DNA of 39,394 bases from Verrucomicrobiaceae bacterium UBA2429 (GTDB taxonomy: Bacteria; Verrucomicrobiota; Verrucomicrobiia; Verrucomicrobiales; Verrucomicrobiaceae): positions 1 through 39,394 of the forward strand of contig DDQZ01000090.1 in the NCBI GenBank assembly GCA_002343505.1, given 5' to 3'. The notes beneath the pieces are model-generated. The model searched no databases. It had not been told where the DNA came from and worked only from the letters and a program-made list of their open reading frames with translations. The translations under genes and the position numbers were made by a program. Within the stretch, counting starts at the first letter, position 1. Every line of letters starts with the position of its first letter. Below are positions 1 to 8,384 of this stretch, piece by piece.

Positions 1-233
1 GCCATGCCTCCCCGAGAAAATCCCCTGACCGCGCTTAGCGCCTCTCTTGGCCGCTGGCCGCTGGCCGTTGAGCCATAAGCCGGGGCTGGCGGCTGAAAGC
101 CGTCTGGCAGCCCGAAGGCAAACTCCTGTTCATGGCTGGAATTTACCGAAAAAAATAAAGGAATCCCGCCTCCAGCGTCGAGAAAAATATTCCTCCACCG
201 GAAAAAATCTTCAGCCGGGATGGGCGCGCTGAC
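1..233. other. Window edge, no intact gene seen
   Basis: I see no convincing coding sequence here. A 61-codon open frame at 47-232 has no recognisable protein features. A short tandem of the heptamer GGCCGCT (about three imperfect copies) lies near 49-68. The stretch from about 140 to 225 is clearly more A-rich than the flanking DNA and precedes the methyltransferase remnant, so it may be its former leader. Confidence 0.4.
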
Positions 234-452
234 ATGGCGAAGATCGAAGATTTCATCGCTCAAATCCCGGACGAACGGCTGAAGTAGGCCATAGGGGCCG
301 AAGTGCGGGAACTGAAGAAGAACAAGAAGTTCGGCCTCGTGTTCGAGGAACACCTGCCGGAGACGGTTCGCCTGCCGAAGCTGCCGGTGAAGGAGGGCGA
401 GCTGGTGGCGAAGAAGTGCGAGAGCGGGAATGAACTTCTGTACGAATCATAA
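234..452 (+). pseudogene. N-terminal remnant of a type III restriction-modification DNA methyltransferase (Mod-like)
   Basis: The frame starting with ATG at 234 encodes MAKIEDFIAQIPDERLK, then a TAG at 285-287. It continues in the same frame with EVRELKKNKKFGLVFEEHLPE and a P-V-K-x-G motif, ending in TAA at 450-452. The residues around KKFGLVFEEHLPE resemble the conserved N-terminus of type III Mod adenine methyltransferases, as I recall that family. Intact proteins run to several hundred residues; here only about 72 codons remain, and no catalytic DPPY or FxGxG motif follows. Both a nonsense mutation and loss of the 3' part are therefore visible. It is convergent with the TIR gene, whose stop lies 51 bp away. 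The assignment rests on motif memory, not a search. Confidence 0.68.
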
Positions 453-503
453 GATTGGGCTTCTGGTTGGTTTTGGAACAAGCAGGCAAGAATCAAGGCT
501 GGA

Positions 504-2666
504 TCATGCGTCATTCAGGAAGCGGTGAACCGCAGCGGACAAAGCGTCCCGGCCCAGGAGATTCTGAGATTCCGCCCAAGCCTGCAAAAGCTCCGCCGGA
601 GTCCACTCAGTCCCGGCAGGCTGGCATCTCGCGAACCGAGCACGGGCCGCGCGCCCCGCCTCGGACGCCAGATGCTCCAATGCCTCCCCATCCTCCGCTG
701 CCGCCGCGATCGCGGCGCCATCATTGAGCAGATAGGGATCGTCGGGGAACCAGAGCCGGGAGCGAAGGAAAACACGCCACGCGGCGTGGAGGCCGCCAAA
801 CTCCGCCCACTCTCTGATGACATGGCGGCAAAGGTGCAGGTCCTGCAGGCATTCCAGCGTGTCTTCCAATTCCAGCAACGCGGCGTGCCAGAGTGCCATG
901 TCATCCTCGCGGCGCGGAAGTAGACGCAATTCATAGCGCAGCATGGCGGTCCCCTTGTCGAGGTAACGGATGGTGTAGTGCCAGGGCTGTTGCTGCTTGA
1001 AAAAATATACCCGGTCCTGCTCGCGCAGCCAGAATTCCTCCCGGTTGCCGTTGGCGGTGATGCGTGTCATGCCGTCCTCTCCAATCCGTTCCTCCAGCGG
1101 GCTGTCCAGGTAAATGCCGGCATCCGCCAGCCTGGCATAAAAGCGGTTGGTCAGATGGTCCGGCAGCCCTTCAAGATCTCCCGCAGCCAGCCTCACGACT
1201 TCTGAAACGACGGGTTCTGCAAGCAGATTTTCGAGTTTCGTCAACGCCTCGGAGCGTCTTCCCGCGAGCTTCAACCAGTGTGCTTCGAGACAACGCAGTT
1301 TCAGACGGTCCTCGGTTTTAAGATTTTCAGGCGCGCTTCGGAAAATATGGGGTGCCCTGGCATTGGCCAGACTCACCTCCCGAAGCCAGGCGGCGTCATC
1401 GGCAAGGAAACTTTCCGCGCCCGCGCGGTTTTGGCTGCCCACTGCGAGCGTGAGCCATTCCTGATGAGTCAGGGCGGCGGGATCGTGCTTGGCATCGCAG
1501 ATCTCGACGGCACGCCTGGCGGCGGCGAGCGCCTCGGCATGGCGGCCCTCGGCGGTCAGCGCCTTCGCTCGCATGATGCAGATGTTTTCATCCGGTCTGT
1601 CCATCAGCCCCTCGTAGATGCTCAGCGCGTCCTTCGAGCGCCCCAGGCGCAGAAGGCAGACTCCTTCAATAATCTCGGCGAAACGGCTGCGCGCGTTGTT
1701 TTGACGCAACAGCGCGAGCAGGGATCGTATGTGAACCAGCGCGTCGTGCCAGGAGCCGACCATGATCCGCGACTCGAAGTAGTCGAGCTGTCCCAGCACG
1801 CTGATGCTCTGATTCAGCGGCATGGCCGCCACCTCCTTCTTGAGTTGGTCGTAGAAAGGCAGCCTTGAGTCCGGCGAAACGGGTCTTGTGTAGGAAACTC
1901 CCAGCCGGTTGCAGACTGTCATCACCACACGGTTGAAGCAGCCTGGCGCGACATTGTCCACATGAGGCCACGCGCGGCCTTGAACGTGGCTGTAAATGCC
2001 CATCCAAGCGTTCTTTCTGGCCAGGGAACCCAGGGCAAAAGATGAAGTGGGCGGCAGCGCGGCCAGAAGCGAATTCCATGTCCCATCCTCAAAGTAAAGT
2101 TCCGCCTCATGGCAAACCGCCGGCCATGCCTCTTTGTCTTCCAGTGTTCCGGAAAAATCGAAATCGGCCACTGTTCCCCGCGAGCGAAAACAGACCACGC
2201 CATGACAATTCGGGTCGGTTTTGTTCAGCCCGCGAACCTTGATGGCAAAATCGGGGAAGCTGGCGTTGTAGTTGTTAAGGGCGGCAAGCGCCAGCTTCCA
2301 ATAATTCGGCGGGTCATAGGAAGAACCGTCCCCTCGCCGACCGCGCAGTACCACGCAAACGCATCTGTTTTTTTCCGGCAGAGATGTGCGGCGAAAAGCG
2401 TGCCGCACCTCTCCATGCACAATGTGCTTCACAGGATTGGTGCTGGCCGATGAGACCAGCGCGATGAAAAACGGCGCTTGTTCGATTTTCTCGCTAAGCT
2501 GGGACACGATCTCCAATCCCACTTGGTCGCCTTCGTGAGGGATGCTGTAGTCGTAGGCCTTGATACCCTGCCTGTGCAGTTCACGTCCCAACTCCTCGCG
2601 CGCTTCGTCATCGCCGGATGCGAAACTGACAAACACGAGAGGCTCCGTGCGACTCTCAGCACTCAT
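504..2666 (-). CDS. TIR domain protein with TPR-like helical region (possible defence or NADase protein)
   Basis: A 720-residue protein. Residues about 10-150 look like a TIR domain: beta-strand VFVSFASGDD, helix EAREELGRELHRQG, strand IKAYDYS, a BB-loop-like IPHEGDQVG, then FFIALVS and a GEVRHAF segment in which Glu86 sits where catalytic TIR NADases carry their glutamate. Residues about 280-440 contain TPR-like helix pairs (for example LLRLGRSKDALSIYEGLM and AEGRHAEALAAARRAVEI). The C-terminal third is helical with no family I recognise. There is no signal peptide, so it should be cytosolic. It starts 30 bp after the stop of the exported-protein gene at 2697-4400, so the two are probably co-transcribed. 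Bacterial TIR-TPR proteins are often immune sensors or effectors; a defence role here is inference from domains and from the neighbouring restriction and IS debris. Confidence 0.8.
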   Translation of the reverse strand: MSAESRTEPLVFVSFASGDDEAREELGRELHRQGIKAYDYSIPHEGDQVGLEIVSQLSEKIEQAPFFIALVSSASTNPVKHIVHGEVRHAFRRTSLPEKNRCVCVVLRGRRGDGSSYDPPNYWKLALAALNNYNASFPDFAIKVRGLNKTDPNCHGVVCFRSRGTVADFDFSGTLEDKEAWPAVCHEAELYFEDGTWNSLLAALPPTSSFALGSLARKNAWMGIYSHVQGRAWPHVDNVAPGCFNRVVMTVCNRLGVSYTRPVSPDSRLPFYDQLKKEVAAMPLNQSISVLGQLDYFESRIMVGSWHDALVHIRSLLALLRQNNARSRFAEIIEGVCLLRLGRSKDALSIYEGLMDRPDENICIMRAKALTAEGRHAEALAAARRAVEICDAKHDPAALTHQEWLTLAVGSQNRAGAESFLADDAAWLREVSLANARAPHIFRSAPENLKTEDRLKLRCLEAHWLKLAGRRSEALTKLENLLAEPVVSEVVRLAAGDLEGLPDHLTNRFYARLADAGIYLDSPLEERIGEDGMTRITANGNREEFWLREQDRVYFFKQQQPWHYTIRYLDKGTAMLRYELRLLPRREDDMALWHAALLELEDTLECLQDLHLCRHVIREWAEFGGLHAAWRVFLRSRLWFPDDPYLLNDGAAIAAAAEDGEALEHLASEAGRAARARFARCQPAGTEWTPAELLQAWAESQNLLGRDALSAAVHRFLNDA

Positions 2667-2696
2667 GGCGTTAGCGGGTTGAGGCTCTTGGCGTGA

Positions 2697-4400
2697 TTAT
2701 TGACCCGCCGGAGGGCTGAATTTCATCACCGTCGGTGTCTTGACCGCAGGCTTGGTCTCCAGTTTGCCTTCATTCCCCCCCAACTTCTGCATGAAAGCGG
2801 ACCAGGCATCAGAATGATGCGCCCTGCAGTAGCGGAAGAAGGCACCGTAACGCATGACCGTGCGCCCGGCGTTCCAAACGGCGGGATTCATCGCAGCCAG
2901 AGTATCCACGAATTGCGCATGAGCGGCGCTGAATTCCTTCAAATACTTGCCGGTCGCCTCGTCCGAGTCCTGGAACTCCGAGACTGTCTGCCTGGCCTTG
3001 TCCCTGATCTCATCCAGTTTGTCCTCCAAAGCCGCATACGCCGCATCAGGCCCGGCATTGATCCCAGCGACTTGGACATTGATGTCGTCCATCTGCTTTT
3101 TGAAAGCCGCGTGCTCGGCTTTCTTCTCCGGAATGTTCTCAGCCGCTTTGTTCCTCCAATTCTGGTTCCGCTCCAGGATGGCGTTTTCCACTGAGGCGTC
3201 CGCTTCCATGTACTCTTCGAAGATGCGTTCCGCAAAAGATTCGGGAGTCTCCCCCTCGCGCACTTTGCCTTCCGCTTTGGCGATTTCATAAACAGCCTTG
3301 TTCAGGGCCGCTTCATACTTTTCGTCCGCCTCAGTCTCCATCTGTTCCAAGTCCTCCAGAGTGCCGGTGTCTGAGATTACTTTCAATTCTCTCGCGACTT
3401 TGAGTTTGACGGAGTCTTTTCGCTCCTGATCAGCCTTGCGCTCCTTGATGATCATGGCACGCAGTTCATCAAACCCATCCCCTGGCTTGAGCACACCCGC
3501 CTTGACAGCCTCTTCGGCCTGGGCCGCCTGGTAACGGCCATTTAAATCGTCCTCGTCATCCTTCCAAAAATAATAAAAAGGCTCGCCCGTGATCTCAAGC
3601 TGCCCGTCCTTGATGACAAACCGGATGTCCACCGACTGATCGGTGATGACGTAAGATTGAAACTCCGTGTCGAAGTCCTCCCGGATGCCTTTCAAATCCA
3701 GTTCGAGGCGTGCTTCCTCATATTTTTCATGCAAAGACTTGGCCGTTGAAAGGTCGGGGGACTTTTCACCCGCACCCAGGATGTATTCGCCGTCCTCCTT
3801 CGGCAGGTCGGTGGCAAAGTCGTCACCGAGCAGGAGGATGTCGAGTTGGAACATTCTCAGTCCCATGAGAGAGTCTTGGAATGCGTCGTCATAATTCAAG
3901 ATACGGGCGCCGTCACCCCGCAGCCTTCGTCCCTCCTCCTCATCTTGAAGTTCGCCAAAGAGAGTGAAGCAGCTTGTCGAGTCACTGTCAGCGTAACGGA
4001 TGGTGGGCAGGAGTTCCCAATCATGAATCCGCGTTTTGACCGGACGACCGTTTACGGTCAGAACCAGCCTTGAGCCATCCGGTCTCGCAGTGTCCAAGTC
4101 AAGAGACAGGCTTTTGATCACGAGACCGGAATCAGGAACAGCCACCGCGTCAAAAGCCACTCCACCCACCTTGCCAACGAACCTGATGCGTGGAGACGAG
4201 GCGAGGACACTGCTCAACTGGGTTGTCGTCTTCAAGGACTTGGCAGGCAGGTAGCTGCACGACGTGCTGCCCAATGTGATCTCCGAGAGCGCGGCAGGCG
4301 CTGACATGATCAAAATGCCTGCGGTTAAAATTCGGTAACGGTTCAACCAGCTTGAGAAGTCCCGCAAAAAGGTTCCAGACGGACTGATTCGAGTGTTCAT
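2697..4400 (-). CDS. Exported coiled-coil protein of unknown family
   Basis: A 567-residue protein that I do not recognise. The N-terminus has a basic stretch (residues 1-25), a hydrophobic core ILTAGILIMSAPAALS and a likely signal peptidase site near residue 39, so it is probably exported. Residues about 40-290 look beta-rich, with repeated short strands such as VIKSLSLDLDTARPDGS and VDIRFVIKDGQLEITG. Residues about 290-500 are highly charged, Glu/Lys/Ala-rich and probably coiled coil. The C-terminus (about 510-545) has an aromatic/Cys patch, MRYGAFFRYCRAHHSDAW. It is followed at 30 bp by the TIR-TPR gene on the same strand. Base composition is less GC-rich than in secA next door, consistent with a transferred segment. 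No function can be assigned. Confidence 0.7.
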   Translation of the reverse strand: MNTRISPSGTFLRDFSSWLNRYRILTAGILIMSAPAALSEITLGSTSCSYLPAKSLKTTTQLSSVLASSPRIRFVGKVGGVAFDAVAVPDSGLVIKSLSLDLDTARPDGSRLVLTVNGRPVKTRIHDWELLPTIRYADSDSTSCFTLFGELQDEEEGRRLRGDGARILNYDDAFQDSLMGLRMFQLDILLLGDDFATDLPKEDGEYILGAGEKSPDLSTAKSLHEKYEEARLELDLKGIREDFDTEFQSYVITDQSVDIRFVIKDGQLEITGEPFYYFWKDDEDDLNGRYQAAQAEEAVKAGVLKPGDGFDELRAMIIKERKADQERKDSVKLKVARELKVISDTGTLEDLEQMETEADEKYEAALNKAVYEIAKAEGKVREGETPESFAERIFEEYMEADASVENAILERNQNWRNKAAENIPEKKAEHAAFKKQMDDINVQVAGINAGPDAAYAALEDKLDEIRDKARQTVSEFQDSDEATGKYLKEFSAAHAQFVDTLAAMNPAVWNAGRTVMRYGAFFRYCRAHHSDAWSAFMQKLGGNEGKLETKPAVKTPTVMKFSPPAGQ

Positions 4401-4593
4401 GAGAGATTCGCGTTAAGTGTTTCCTTTCCGAATGAAATTCTTTTTTGAATTATCCAAATAACAGCGGCTTTGTAGCAGGTGAGCCGAGTTTTGTCAGCAA
4501 GCTATTCTTTCAAGGGATTGTGAATAATCGAATGATGAGATGCCAAAATCACAACTCACTGAAGATCAACCTATCGCTAAATTTCACACCGAT

Positions 4594-4650
4594 CGACTAC
4601 ATCGAGACCTTCTACAACCGCAGCCGCAAACCGGCGTCCACCCAGGAAAA
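4594..4650 (+). pseudogene. IS3-family transposase C-terminal fragment
   Basis: The plus-strand frame reads DYIETFYNRSRKP, matching the conserved DYIE-x-FYN-x-x-R motif near the C-terminus of the IS3-family OrfB integrase (DDE) domain. In intact elements the motif continues HSxLGYxSP; here the match breaks after the K. No DDE residues or OrfA lie around it. This is therefore only a scrap of about 13 codons, useful as a marker of past IS activity beside the TIR pair. The match is short, so chance is not excluded. Confidence 0.42.
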
Positions 4651-4697
4651 AAAGCGCGCCTGCACGCAAACGAGGCACGCTTGAACAGAAAAAAAGC

Positions 4698-4762
4698 GCA
4701 CCGTTTTCCCGCGATGGCACCCTTTCCTGGCAAAACCTTGCAAGGTTCTGGCAAAACGGTGC
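4698..4762. repeat. Nested inverted repeat
   Basis: GCACCGTTTT at 4698-4707 is perfectly inverted as AAAACGGTGC at 4753-4762. Inside it lies a perfect 14-bp palindrome AACCTTGCAAGGTT at 4734-4747, flanked by the near-direct repeat CCTGGCAAAAC / TCTGGCAAAAC. No T-run follows, so it does not look like an intrinsic terminator. It could be an IS end, a protein-binding site or an RNA structure. Confidence 0.6.
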
Positions 4763-4963
4763 AGTGTGTTGCCGCTTCGGCGGTGCTGCGCCGGAGTCGG
4801 GGGCGCCTCATTTCCAGCCAGTCACGCCCTCAGTGGCGGCGTGCCTGGTGGGCCGGGGAGGGGATGCGCGCTTTTTCCGCGCTGGGTAATCCCGGCGGCG
4901 GATGGCGGCTCATTTGGACGGTGGGCATGCCTGTGCCTGCCGCGGAGGGGGCCGCATCCAGGC

Positions 4964-7900
4964 TCAGGCGACGCGCCCGCAGCATTGCTTGAATTTTTTG
5001 CCGCTGCCGCAGGGGCATGGGTCGTTGCGGCCGGCGCTGTATTTGGGCTTCTGGGGGGCGGGCGCGGCGCTGGGAAGGATGAGTTTGGGGCCTTCCTTCG
5101 CGGGATCATGCGGGCGGGGTTCTCCGGCGGGCTTGCGCTGCTGGGGCGGCTGGCCGGCTGCGGCGCCGCCTTGCTGCTGCTGCATGGCGAGCTGGGCCAG
5201 GAACTGCTCGAAGGCGGCGAGCTGCTGGGTGCTTTTGAAGAGGTTGCCGAGGACCTCGCCGTTGATGCTGCGCATGAGGTCGGAGAAGATGGAGAAGGCC
5301 TCCTGCTTGAACTCGATGAGCGGGTCTTTCTGGCCGTAGCTGCGCAGGGAGATGCCCTCCTTGAGGGCGTCGAGCGCGTAGAGGTGCTCCTGCCAGAGGC
5401 GGTCAATGGCGTTGAGCAGGATCATTTTCTCGATCTCCTGGAGCGCCTGGGGGTTGGCGCCGGCGACTTTGGCGTCGTAGGCGTGGAGGACTTTTTCGCG
5501 GATCCAGTCGCACTGGGCCTGGTAGTCGAGCGCTTTGAAGGCGTCGTCCACCTCGCGCAGGCCGATGGGGAAGGTGGTGTTCACCCAGTGCAGGAGGCCG
5601 GCGTGGTCGGGCTCCATGTCGGTGCCTGCGTCCTTGGGCAGGAACTCCTCCAGGCGCTCCTCGATGCCTTCTTTGACGGCGTCGTTGATCAAAAGGCGCG
5701 GGTCGTTGCTGTTGAGCACGTCGTTGCGGCGCTCGTAGATGACCTCGCGCTGCTGGTTCATCACGTCGTCGTATTCGAGCACGCGCTTGCGCCAGGTGTA
5801 GTTCCGCTGCTCGACGCGCTTTTGCGCGGTCTCGACGCTGCGGTTCAGCCAGGGGTGCTGGAGCTCCTCGCCCTCCTTCATGCCGAAGCGCTCCATGATC
5901 TTGGTCATGCGGTCGGCGGCGCCGAAGTTGCGCATGAGGTCGTCCTCGAAGCTGAGGAAGAATTTGCTCTCGCCAGGGTCGCCCTGGCGCGCGCAGCGTC
6001 CGCGCAACTGGCGGTCCACGCGGCGGGACTCGTGGCGCTCGGTGGCGAGCACGAAGAGGCCGCCGAGGTCGGCCACACCCTCGCCGAGTTTGATGTCGGT
6101 GCCGCGGCCTGCCATGTTGGTGGAGATGGTGACGGCGCCCTTCTGGCCGGCGCGGGCGACGATCTCGGCCTCCTGGCGGTGGTATTTGGCGTTGAGGACG
6201 GAGTGGGGGATTTTTTGCAGCTTCAACATGCGGCTGACCGTCTCGGAGGCCTCGACGCTGGCGGTGCCGACGAGCATGGGCTGGCCCTTCGCATGGCGCT
6301 CGTGGATCATGGCGATGACGGCGGCGTATTTCTCGCGGCGGGTTTTGTAGATGCTGTCGTTCTGGTCCAGGCGCTTCACCGGGCGGTTCGTGGGGATGGT
6401 GAGCACGTCGAGGCCGTAGATGTCGTGGAACTCGGCGGCGTCGGTCTCGGCGGTGCCGGTCATGCCGCCGAGCTTTTGATAGAGGCGGAAGTAGTTTTGG
6501 ATGGTGATGGTGGCCAGGGTCTGGGTCTCGGCGTCAATCTGCACGCCCTCCTTGGCCTCCACGGCCTGGTGCAGGCCGTCACTCCAGCGGCGGCCGGGCA
6601 TTTTGCGGCCGGTCTGGCTGTCCACGATGATGACTTTGTTTTCCTCGACGACGTACTCGACGTCTTTCTCATAGATGCAGTAGGCGCGCAGGAGCTGGCT
6701 GATCTGGTGGATGCGCTGGCCCTGGTGGGAGAGGCGGTCCTGGAGCTCGTTTTTCTTGGCTAGCTTCTGCGCGTCGGTGAGCGAGGTGTCGCCGTCTATC
6801 TCGGAGTAAAGTGTGGCGAGGTCAGGCAGCACGAAGGCGTCCGGCTCGTTTGGATTGAGGAAATTGCGGCCCTTCTCGCTGAGGTCGGCGTCGTGGGACT
6901 TCGGGTCCATGGAGAAAAACATATCTTCCTTGAGGGCAAAGAGCTCCTTCTTCTGCGTGTCCTCGTACATTTTCAGCTCGGCCTTCTCCATGGCGCGGCG
7001 CAGCTCGGGGTCCTCCATGCAGCGCATGAGGGCGCGGTTTTTCGGCTGGCCGACGTGGACTTGGTACATTTTGCGCCCGGCTTCTTCGAGGTTGCCAGCG
7101 GCGGCGAGTTCCTTGGCCTCGGTGACGAGGCTGTTGCAGAGGGTCTGCTGGCGGCGCACGAGCTGCTCCACGAGGGGTTTGTAGCGCTCGTACTGATGCG
7201 TGCTGTCCGCTCCGGCGACAGGGCCGCTGATGATGAGGGGCGTGCGCGCCTCGTCAATGAGCACGGAGTCCACCTCGTCCACGATGGCGAAGTAATGCCC
7301 GCGCTGCACCTGCTGCTCGCGGCTGGAGGCCATGCCGTTGTCGCGCAGATAATCAAAGCCGAACTCGCTGTTGGTTCCATAAGTGATGTCGCAGGCATAC
7401 TGCTCGCGGCGGACATGCGAGGGCTGGTCGTTCTGGATGCAGCCGACGCTGAGGCCGAGGAACTTGTACAAATAGCCCATCCACTCGGAGTCGCGGCGTG
7501 CCAGGTAGTCGTTGACAGTGATGACGTGGACGCCGCGACCGGTGAGGGCGTTGAGGGTGACGGGCAGGGTGCCGACGAGCGTCTTGCCCTCGCCGGTGGC
7601 CATTTCAGCGATCATGCCGCGGTGCAGGGCGGCGCCGCCGATGAGCTGCACGTCGAAGTGGACCATGTTCCACTTCAGCGGCGTGTCGCACACGCTGTGC
7701 TCCTGGCCGCAGAGACGGCGGGCGGCGTTTTTCACCACGGCATAGACTTCTGGCAGGATGTCATCGAGCATCTTCGCCTCAATGGCGCCGAAGCGCGGCT
7801 GGATTTCATTCCAGGCCTCGCGGGCGCGGTCAATGCGGGCCTTTTTGTCGTCGAGGTCCGCGCCGCTCCAGGAGGATTCGGCGAGGTAGTCGCCGGCGAG

Positions 7901-8188
7901 TGAGGGGAAGTGTTTTTGCAGCGCGGCGAAGTAGCCGGCCACATGCCTGAGGCAGGCGTCCACCTCCTCCTCCGAGGCGATGCGCAGGGAGACGCCGCCG
8001 AGAAATCGCGGGGTGTGGAAAGCGCGGAACTGCTCTTTCCAGGCGGCGCATTTTTCCCGCAGGGCCTCATCAGGCAGGTTCTGGAGTTCGGCTTCGAGGC
8101 GGTTGATCTCGGCCACGACCGGCTGCAGGCGCTTGACGGTGCGCTGGTTTTTGGTGCCGATGATTTTTTTGATGATCCAGTTGAACAT
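4964..8188 (-). CDS. secA: Preprotein translocase ATPase SecA
   Basis: A 1074-residue SecA, the motor that drives unfolded preproteins through SecYEG. The N-terminus MFNWIIKKIIGTKNQRTVKR sets the start at 8188; the frame stays open far upstream but that part is out-of-frame pbpC sequence. Walker A is AEMATGEGKTL (about 195-204), the DEAD-type motif is in DEVDSVLIDEARTP, and the second helicase motor has TNMAGRGTDIKLG. The last 20 residues carry the SEC-C zinc motif (CPCG...CCG) used for SecB or ribosome contact. It is longer than E. coli SecA (901) because of insertions after the first motor core, including a segment with GQPKNRALMRCMEDPELRR, as in other PVC and Bacteroidota SecA proteins. 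It is monocistronic by spacing, about 200 bp after the pbpC stop on the same strand. Confidence 0.98.
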   Translation of the reverse strand: MFNWIIKKIIGTKNQRTVKRLQPVVAEINRLEAELQNLPDEALREKCAAWKEQFRAFHTPRFLGGVSLRIASEEEVDACLRHVAGYFAALQKHFPSLAGDYLAESSWSGADLDDKKARIDRAREAWNEIQPRFGAIEAKMLDDILPEVYAVVKNAARRLCGQEHSVCDTPLKWNMVHFDVQLIGGAALHRGMIAEMATGEGKTLVGTLPVTLNALTGRGVHVITVNDYLARRDSEWMGYLYKFLGLSVGCIQNDQPSHVRREQYACDITYGTNSEFGFDYLRDNGMASSREQQVQRGHYFAIVDEVDSVLIDEARTPLIISGPVAGADSTHQYERYKPLVEQLVRRQQTLCNSLVTEAKELAAAGNLEEAGRKMYQVHVGQPKNRALMRCMEDPELRRAMEKAELKMYEDTQKKELFALKEDMFFSMDPKSHDADLSEKGRNFLNPNEPDAFVLPDLATLYSEIDGDTSLTDAQKLAKKNELQDRLSHQGQRIHQISQLLRAYCIYEKDVEYVVEENKVIIVDSQTGRKMPGRRWSDGLHQAVEAKEGVQIDAETQTLATITIQNYFRLYQKLGGMTGTAETDAAEFHDIYGLDVLTIPTNRPVKRLDQNDSIYKTRREKYAAVIAMIHERHAKGQPMLVGTASVEASETVSRMLKLQKIPHSVLNAKYHRQEAEIVARAGQKGAVTISTNMAGRGTDIKLGEGVADLGGLFVLATERHESRRVDRQLRGRCARQGDPGESKFFLSFEDDLMRNFGAADRMTKIMERFGMKEGEELQHPWLNRSVETAQKRVEQRNYTWRKRVLEYDDVMNQQREVIYERRNDVLNSNDPRLLINDAVKEGIEERLEEFLPKDAGTDMEPDHAGLLHWVNTTFPIGLREVDDAFKALDYQAQCDWIREKVLHAYDAKVAGANPQALQEIEKMILLNAIDRLWQEHLYALDALKEGISLRSYGQKDPLIEFKQEAFSIFSDLMRSINGEVLGNLFKSTQQLAAFEQFLAQLAMQQQQGGAAAGQPPQQRKPAGEPRPHDPAKEGPKLILPSAAPAPQKPKYSAGRNDPCPCGSGKKFKQCCGRVA

Positions 8189-8384
8189 GACGGAGGGGGA
8201 AGGGACGAAAAAAATCCGCCACCCGGGCGGAAAGGGAGGGGACAATGAAGCGGATGACCGCTTTGGCAAGGGGCGAGGGCTTTTGAGCGGCGCGGGATGT
8301 CTGCAAGGCAAATCATGGAAGCAGAATGCCGGCCTTCTTGGGCTCAGGCGGAACACCCCTTTTCCCATGCAGCCCCATGCCGCC

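Larger units (their letters stand above)
4401..4963. other. Gene-free stretch with transposase scrap and inverted repeats
   Basis: There is no intact gene between the exported-protein gene (start 4400) and the secA stop (4964). The first 250 bp are AT-rich relative to the window and should contain the promoter of the minus-strand pair. Around 4594-4630 is a short IS3-type transposase match. At 4646 and 4688 the 12-mer GAAAAAAAGCGC is directly repeated, and 4698-4762 holds a nested inverted repeat. The remaining 200 bp down to secA is GC-rich, with no clear intrinsic terminator for secA. Confidence 0.55.

Noticed and set aside
4850..4963. Terminator for secA
   Set aside because: Short GC-rich inverted repeats occur, but none is followed by a T-run on the minus strand.
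4766..6763. 665-codon plus-strand frame opposite secA
   Set aside because: It is antisense to secA, Leu/Val/Ala/Gly-rich with low complexity, and explained by GC-rich third positions of secA.
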